Source: Acanthornis magna
Lineage: Eukaryota > Chordata > Aves > Passeriformes > Acanthizidae
DNA length: 64,000 nucleotides
Assembly: GCA_036785705.1 (NCBI GenBank)
Contig: JAWUZG010000173.1
Coordinates: 4,697,001-4,761,000 of the forward strand
Direction: 5' to 3'
Shown here: positions 59,217 to 64,000 of the stretch, one piece after another
Layout of the letters: each line of letters starts with the position of its first letter
Numbering within the stretch: position 1 is the first letter of the stretch
Notes under the pieces: model-generated
Told to the model about the DNA's origin: nothing
What the model saw: only the letters and a program-made list of their open reading frames with translations
Database searches by the model: none
Position numbers and translations under genes: made by a program

Positions 59217-61230
59217 ATAATATAAATGTGGGAATCACAATTGAAAAACCCCTTTTCCCCTAGGATGCCATTTTATATATGTTAAAAAAACCCCAAACCT
59301 CAACCAATAACGAAAAAAACAAAATCAAGAGCATTGAGTGACAAAAAGTGTCAAAAGCACCATAGAAGAGGAAAGTGCCTGGAGCTGTAACATTATCACA
59401 TCCAAAGCCTTTCAGAATTTACAAAGAAGAAAACTATCAGCCGTATTTGCAACGATTTGAACTTGATTCTTCATTGACGATGAAGCCACCTGCTGTGTAA
59501 TCCCAGTAATGTAGATAAGTAGGCATATTAGACTGGAACAATGTGGCCAAATGTTGCAAACACTAACATCATTTCGAGGCAATATTAAAATACAGACAGC
59601 TGTTAAAAATAATATCTAAGATACAGCTTGCAGTCATTGATAAACCAGTGCTGATTCTCCTGAGAGAAAGGGCCAGGCAAGCCAGGGAACTGATGAATTT
59701 AGCACATCGTACTGTGTCTCATATGAGGAACACAGTCACTGCAAGCTGCATTCGGTATTCCCGGAAAATATAACTTTTCAGAGGGAGAGGGAGATGGTTC
59801 TAAGAGAACCCAAAGTTTGGAACAAATTTGCTTATTCTGCTTTCAAAATTATTGAAGTAGAGAGCTCCATAATACTGATGGACCACTACGGAATAAACTG
59901 GTGGCCTGACATGAACTGATGACCCAAGACCAAATGGGTAAACACTTCATCCATGTGAAACTTGCAGCAGCATTTTAAACAGAGGGATGGGGAAGTAAAT
60001 GAGTATCTATAATTACCCAAACTCAATTAAGACCATGAAATACATTAATTGCTTGTTAATGTTTACTACGTGGTGGTTGAGTTTTGGTTTGTTGATTTAG
60101 GTTTGTTTTTTGTTTTTTCTTCTTTGAGATGTTTGTATTCAAAGGAGACATGCATAAGCCATAAAACCACCTGGAAAATTTTGCCACCGCTTTAGAATTT
60201 GGGTCAGGAAGTGTTTCAACATTTGCTGATATGTGTATAAGAGCAGCACTTCCTGAAGTTGAGGACTAGTGACACTTCCAATATTGATCAAGTGTCTGCC
60301 AGGTTGATTGTTCAGTCCTCAAGAAGGGACTTCAGTTTGACCCTTAAAAGTGGAGACTATTAATTTAATACTAAATTTCTGGGGTATGAAGGCAGTCTGG
60401 GGATTATTTGTAGATTTTAATAGCTATCTTTTTAGAACTTGTGTGCAGCTAGTAGAGTGCTGTTAGCTATTTGAAGAACGGGTGAGTTCAGATGAAGTCA
60501 AGAAGTTTGTCTTTTAGCTATTATGTAGACTGTTTCATAATTTGTATAATTTTCTTCCAATACTCCATACATAACTTGATTACTCAGCATAGTGTAAAAG
60601 ATAATGTTTCTTCCCTTTACTCTGAGATTGCCCAGACTTCTAAACTAGAACCAAACAGTGCAAATTACTGAATTTGAGCTTCTACAGAATATATTCTGTC
60701 TTTGCAAGCACATCGCTTTTGCCTTTAGATCTGTGTTTGATTTGTTCTTGTAGCAGGCCAGAAGTCCATGCCACCCACAGGAATACTAAACCTTCTGAAG
60801 AAGTGTTGTGTGACTTCACCACATACTTAATTTACTTGCTATAGTAAACATGATTTTCAAAACACAGATGATTAAACAAACTAGTGAATTTTCTTCTTTT
60901 TCAAGTAGTGAGAGAAATAGGAGAGGAGGTGGGGTCCTAAAAATGCTCCACTATGGCAAGTAGCAAGCAGTGTGAGCTCTTTCACTTTCCATATTAAAAA
61001 AGATCAGGATTTTTTTGCTCCCAGGTCTCTGACTGGTAGATTTGTACAGACCACAGTTTCTCTAATGAGTGAGAGTGCTCTTCAACTTTCTAGTTTAAAT
61101 TTATTTTCAGCACTTCATACTCATTTTCTCTTTTGCAAACATTGCCTGTTAGCTATAATAGGCCCTTTCCTCCTCTCATGTTACCATTAAAACTTCCCTG
61201 ATGTTATTTTAGTCAGCAATCAAATCCTCT
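59217..61230. other. AT-rich non-coding DNA
   Basis: No gene is recognised. A TTTG-rich patch lies at 60080-60122. No RNA gene is seen. Confidence 0.5.
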
Positions 61231-61244
61231 CTTGTATCCCTTTC

Positions 61245-61390
61245 ATTTTGAAAGGCTCAACAAACCAAGCTTTCTAGACTGCTAAGAAAATTTCTCCATT
61301 CCCTTGACCTTCTAAGTAGCCCTTTTCTGCACTTGTTCCACTTGGTGTTTTATATCTGGCATTTCATAGTTCATTTATATTAAAACTTTA
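61245..61390 (-). mobile_element. Possible ancient CR1-like fragment
   Basis: CAAGCTTTCTAGACTGCTAA, CTAAGTAGCCCTTTTCTGCA and CTTGTTCCACTTGGTG resemble the complement of an old CR1/L3 3' coding or UTR region (…TTTCTAGACC…, …GCTCTTCTCTGCACCTGTTCCA…). Divergence is high, and the call rests on remembered consensus words. Confidence 0.4.
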
Positions 61391-61534
61391 TATGAAACTG
61401 GCAAATATACATATGAATTTACTGTTCCTACATTTTAAGGGAAGAACCACATTGATGATTAGAAGGTAGTCCATTGTCAGTGTTCTTGAACTGGAATTTT
61501 GGGTCGAAGGTATTTTTTGTGTTTGGACTTGTGT

Positions 61535-61565
61535 TTGTTTGTTTGTTTGTTTGTTTGTTTTTTGT
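61535..61565. repeat. (GTTT)n tetranucleotide repeat
   Basis: About seven TTTG units followed by a T run. Confidence 0.9.
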
Positions 61566-62595
61566 TATGGAAGTATTTTAATTGGCTTTAAAATGTAGGG
61601 AAATTATCTGTTACTTATGAGATGCATAGGGATGGCCTCTACAGACTGAATTTGCCTATAAATTCAAAATGGAGATTTGATGGCAGAGCAATCCCATCCC
61701 TCTCTTCTCCTCCTCCCAAACCACTTTTAGTATCAGTGAATTTTACCCTCCTTACTTTTGGGAGTATCATTGTTCTTCCAAATAATCTTAAGGGCTGTTG
61801 CCAGAGTAAATAAATAGGGCATGGACATCACTATGTCTTCTCAACCTGCCATATGCCCGGGTAGCAAAGGACTCAGTGAGAGAGCACCAAGCAGGATCTC
61901 TCTCCAGGTTGAACAGAGTGTTTTATCAAGTGAGGAACATTACTGCCAAGAAATTACAACCTCGGCATTGACATAAATGTTGACAGCACCTTTTCCACTG
62001 ATAGTGGTATCAGAACAGATTATGATTCACACAGGACTGCCCAAAGAGTGATGATTTAGATGAAATGCTCTGAAATAAGAAAAAGTTCTGAAAGGAAAAC
62101 TGCAGATGACAAGGATTTTATCAGGCCACTACTGAGATGGAGCACATTTTCTCTTCTGTTCTCAGAAGCATCCTGCCTGTGGAGATAAACTAACCATAAT
62201 GAAATCTCTTTCTCCATCCATTCCTTTCTTGATGGCAGCAAGAGACATGATAGGAGGGCATGATAAATTCTGGGTGGTGATTGAAGGTGTTTAACTGCAA
62301 AAAATGTCATCTTCCAAGTGCATTTCTATATACATTTGAAGAACTCAGGCCCAAATCTACTAATAGTGTGACCTGAAAGAGGCCAGTAAAGACTTTTGAG
62401 AAATTTTCATGGCCCATAATTTCCAAATGCTACATTTTGAGGTTTTCAGTCTGATAAAGAGTAAATGGCTTTGTCAAACAGACAGAATTTATGGCATTGT
62501 AGAATTTTCCAAGTGGGTCTCTTTTTTTATTTGTGGTCCCCCTTCTCTTCTATTTGATACATATTCACAACTCTCACTGTCTCACTTTCATCCCT
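61566..62595. other. AT-rich non-coding DNA
   Basis: No gene is recognised. The 84-codon minus-strand frame at 62056-62310 has no domain. Confidence 0.5.
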
Positions 62596-62598
62596 AGA

Positions 62599-62715
62599 TT
62601 AAAAACAAAACAAAACACAACAAAACAAAACAAAAAACCCAAACAAACAAACAAACAAACAAACAAACAAGCAAAAAAGAAAACAAAACAAAAAAAAAAG
62701 AAAGAAAAAAAGAGG
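62599..62715. repeat. A-rich and (AAAC)n tract
   Basis: AAAACAAAACAC words, then about eight CAAA units, then A-runs with GAAA interruptions. It is the complement-type counterpart of the GTTT repeats elsewhere. The Lys/Asn/Gln-rich frame here is an artefact. Confidence 0.9.
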
Positions 62716-63235
62716 GAACATTTATATCTAACATATATAAGCAATAAAGTAAACAGGGATGACTTCAGTCTGTAATCCCTTTGGAATAAAAAAGCAAATA
62801 TTTAAGACCATAGTGGAACGCTGCAGATGGGGCGAAAAGAAGAATGTTGAACTGTAACAGTGAGGAGGAGGTGGCACTACTAGTGATACTCCTATATCAG
62901 TGACAGTCTGATGAGGTAAATTTGTGATTTTTTGTAGGGCAAAGCAACATCTCCTAATAAACTTTCTTTTATAATTAGAAGAAAACAATACTTTTTTCTT
63001 TTTTTTTTTTTTTAAATAACATTTGGGATATAAATGGCAATTTAAAAATCTAAATAGAATTTGGCAGAAAAGGCAGTTGTTATCCAAAAAAAAAAAAAAA
63101 AAAAGGTGAGTTGATGATAATAATCAAACTATGGTCTAGCCATGGACTGCTGGAACAGTGATTTTCCTGTTGAATGCTTTATTTAAAATTGCAATTAGTG
63201 AAGAATTCTTTGAGTCACAGATTCACGGATAGCTC
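62716..63235. other. AT-rich non-coding DNA with A/T runs
   Basis: Poly-T at 63000-63013 and poly-A at 63086-63104. The 119-codon minus-strand frame at 62728-63087 crosses these tracts and is not considered a gene. Confidence 0.5.
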
Positions 63236-63254
63236 CTTTGGGTACCTGAAAAAA

Positions 63255-63385
63255 ATGCACAAGAAAGATGGACAGAGACTATTTACAAGGGCCTGGAGGG
63301 ATGGAGCAATGGAGAATTGCTACACCTGAAAAATAGTCACTCTAGACTGAATATCTGTGAGATCAATATCTTGTAAAACATTGCC
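63255..63385 (+). mobile_element. CR1 LINE 3' region fragment
   Basis: AAGATGGACAGAGACTATTT, ACAAGGGCCTGGAGGGA, GGAGCAATGGAGAATTGCTA and CACTCTAGACTGAATATC follow the order of the CR1 region downstream of RT (…AGATGGAGAGAGACTTTTTAC.AGGGC…, …ACAAGGGG.AATGG…, …TTTAGACTAGATAT…). It is on the plus strand, decayed and non-coding. Confidence 0.65.
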
Positions 63386-64000
63386 CAGTCTGTCATATAT
63401 AGCCTAACACAATTATACTCATCAAACTCAAAGATTCAAAATTTTAAATATTCTTAAAATAATCCTGAAATCATCAAATACAAACACTGAGAAATATTCT
63501 TATGATCTTAAAAGTGGGAGAACAGTTCTGGATCCAAGTTTTAAGTTATAACTGGACTAAAACTATGATTAGGTCACTAACAATATTAAGGTTACATTTG
63601 AGGTTTTTGCCCTCAAAATTCAGATGTCCCTGGGACTGTATGTAAAAATGGTTTGACACTTCTATCATCAAGATATTTCTGTGTCTGTAATACTGTGTGT
63701 ACAATCAAATTCAATCTATTCTATTTTGCAATATTTTATGAAATGTAACTTCATTTTATTCAGTATCCTCCATTTCTACTTACAGAGGTTTTAACAGGTT
63801 TATGATCTCATCTTCTAATCAGCCTGGGCTGTGTTCAGTGTTCAGAGGGCCTTAAGTAATTCTCTTCTTATTCTCTGTTCGTGGCAGGAACTAAGCCTAT
63901 TCTTTATACAACAGTTTTTAGGTTACTCAAAGTAAAGTTGCTAAAAAAAGCCATGAGAGACTGATCAACTTTCCTGTGCATGTTCTTAATCACCCATATA
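63386..64000. other. AT-rich non-coding DNA to window end
   Basis: No gene, RNA or repeat is recognised. Confidence 0.5.

Noticed and set aside
62533..62775. 80-codon Lys/Asn/Gln-rich frame
   Set aside because: It is a translation of the (AAAC)n and poly-A tract.
1..64000. CRISPR arrays, bacterial operons, tRNA or rRNA genes
   Set aside because: No spaced identical repeats, cloverleaf-like segments or rRNA signatures were seen. The sequence character is vertebrate.

Overview
This window looks like a non-coding stretch of a bird chromosome, most likely a songbird. The DNA is AT-rich and CpG-poor, with long poly-A/poly-T tracts, TTTGG/TTTG repeats, CR1 LINE fragments ending in the avian ATTCTRTG octamer, and LTRs I recognise from memory as families abundant in passerine assemblies. 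No bacterial or phage-style gene organisation is present. I found no protein-coding gene I can name. The longest open frames lie inside an LTR (about 8.6-9.4 kb) or a simple repeat (41.3-41.8 kb) and are by-products of repeat composition.

Layout. 0-8.3 kb: AT-rich unique DNA. 8306-9371: a complete solo LTR on the minus strand, bounded by TG...CA and a perfect 5-bp target duplication. 9.6-9.8 kb: T/G-rich simple DNA. 10257-10351: a small palindromic MITE-like relic. 15389-15421: a strong G-quadruplex motif. 16.2-17.1 kb: the only CpG-dense segment, with a TATA-like element upstream and an RFX X-box-like site inside, the best promoter candidate. 17.3 kb: a CR1 3' end. 20.6-21.2 kb: an ancient CR1-like reverse-transcriptase relic next to a second old repeat. 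22.66 kb: a MIR-like scrap. 33.04 kb: a short CR1 tail. 37-42.8 kb: several simple repeats, including a GGTTT-type minisatellite and a perfect (AATATC)12. 44.5-45.0 kb: a 54-bp tandem duplication followed by an ancient CR1-like 3' region. 46.0-47.0 kb: LTR fragments that look nested. 47.0-47.6 kb: two weak exon-like blocks on the minus strand. 55.5-56.4 kb: a CR1 RT fragment abutting a 5'-complete minus-strand LTR. 58.59-58.70 kb: an exon-like block with very good splice signals. 59.0 and 63.3 kb: further CR1 pieces.

The repeats are of different ages: CR1-like/MIR/MITE relics that predate birds, then avian CR1 tails, then LTRs. Regulatory potential is concentrated at the CpG-rich block near 16.8 kb, with scattered AT-rich stretches that could be conserved non-coding elements. 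Family assignments rest on remembered consensus sequences; no alignment or database search was run. No previously undescribed biological system was demonstrated.
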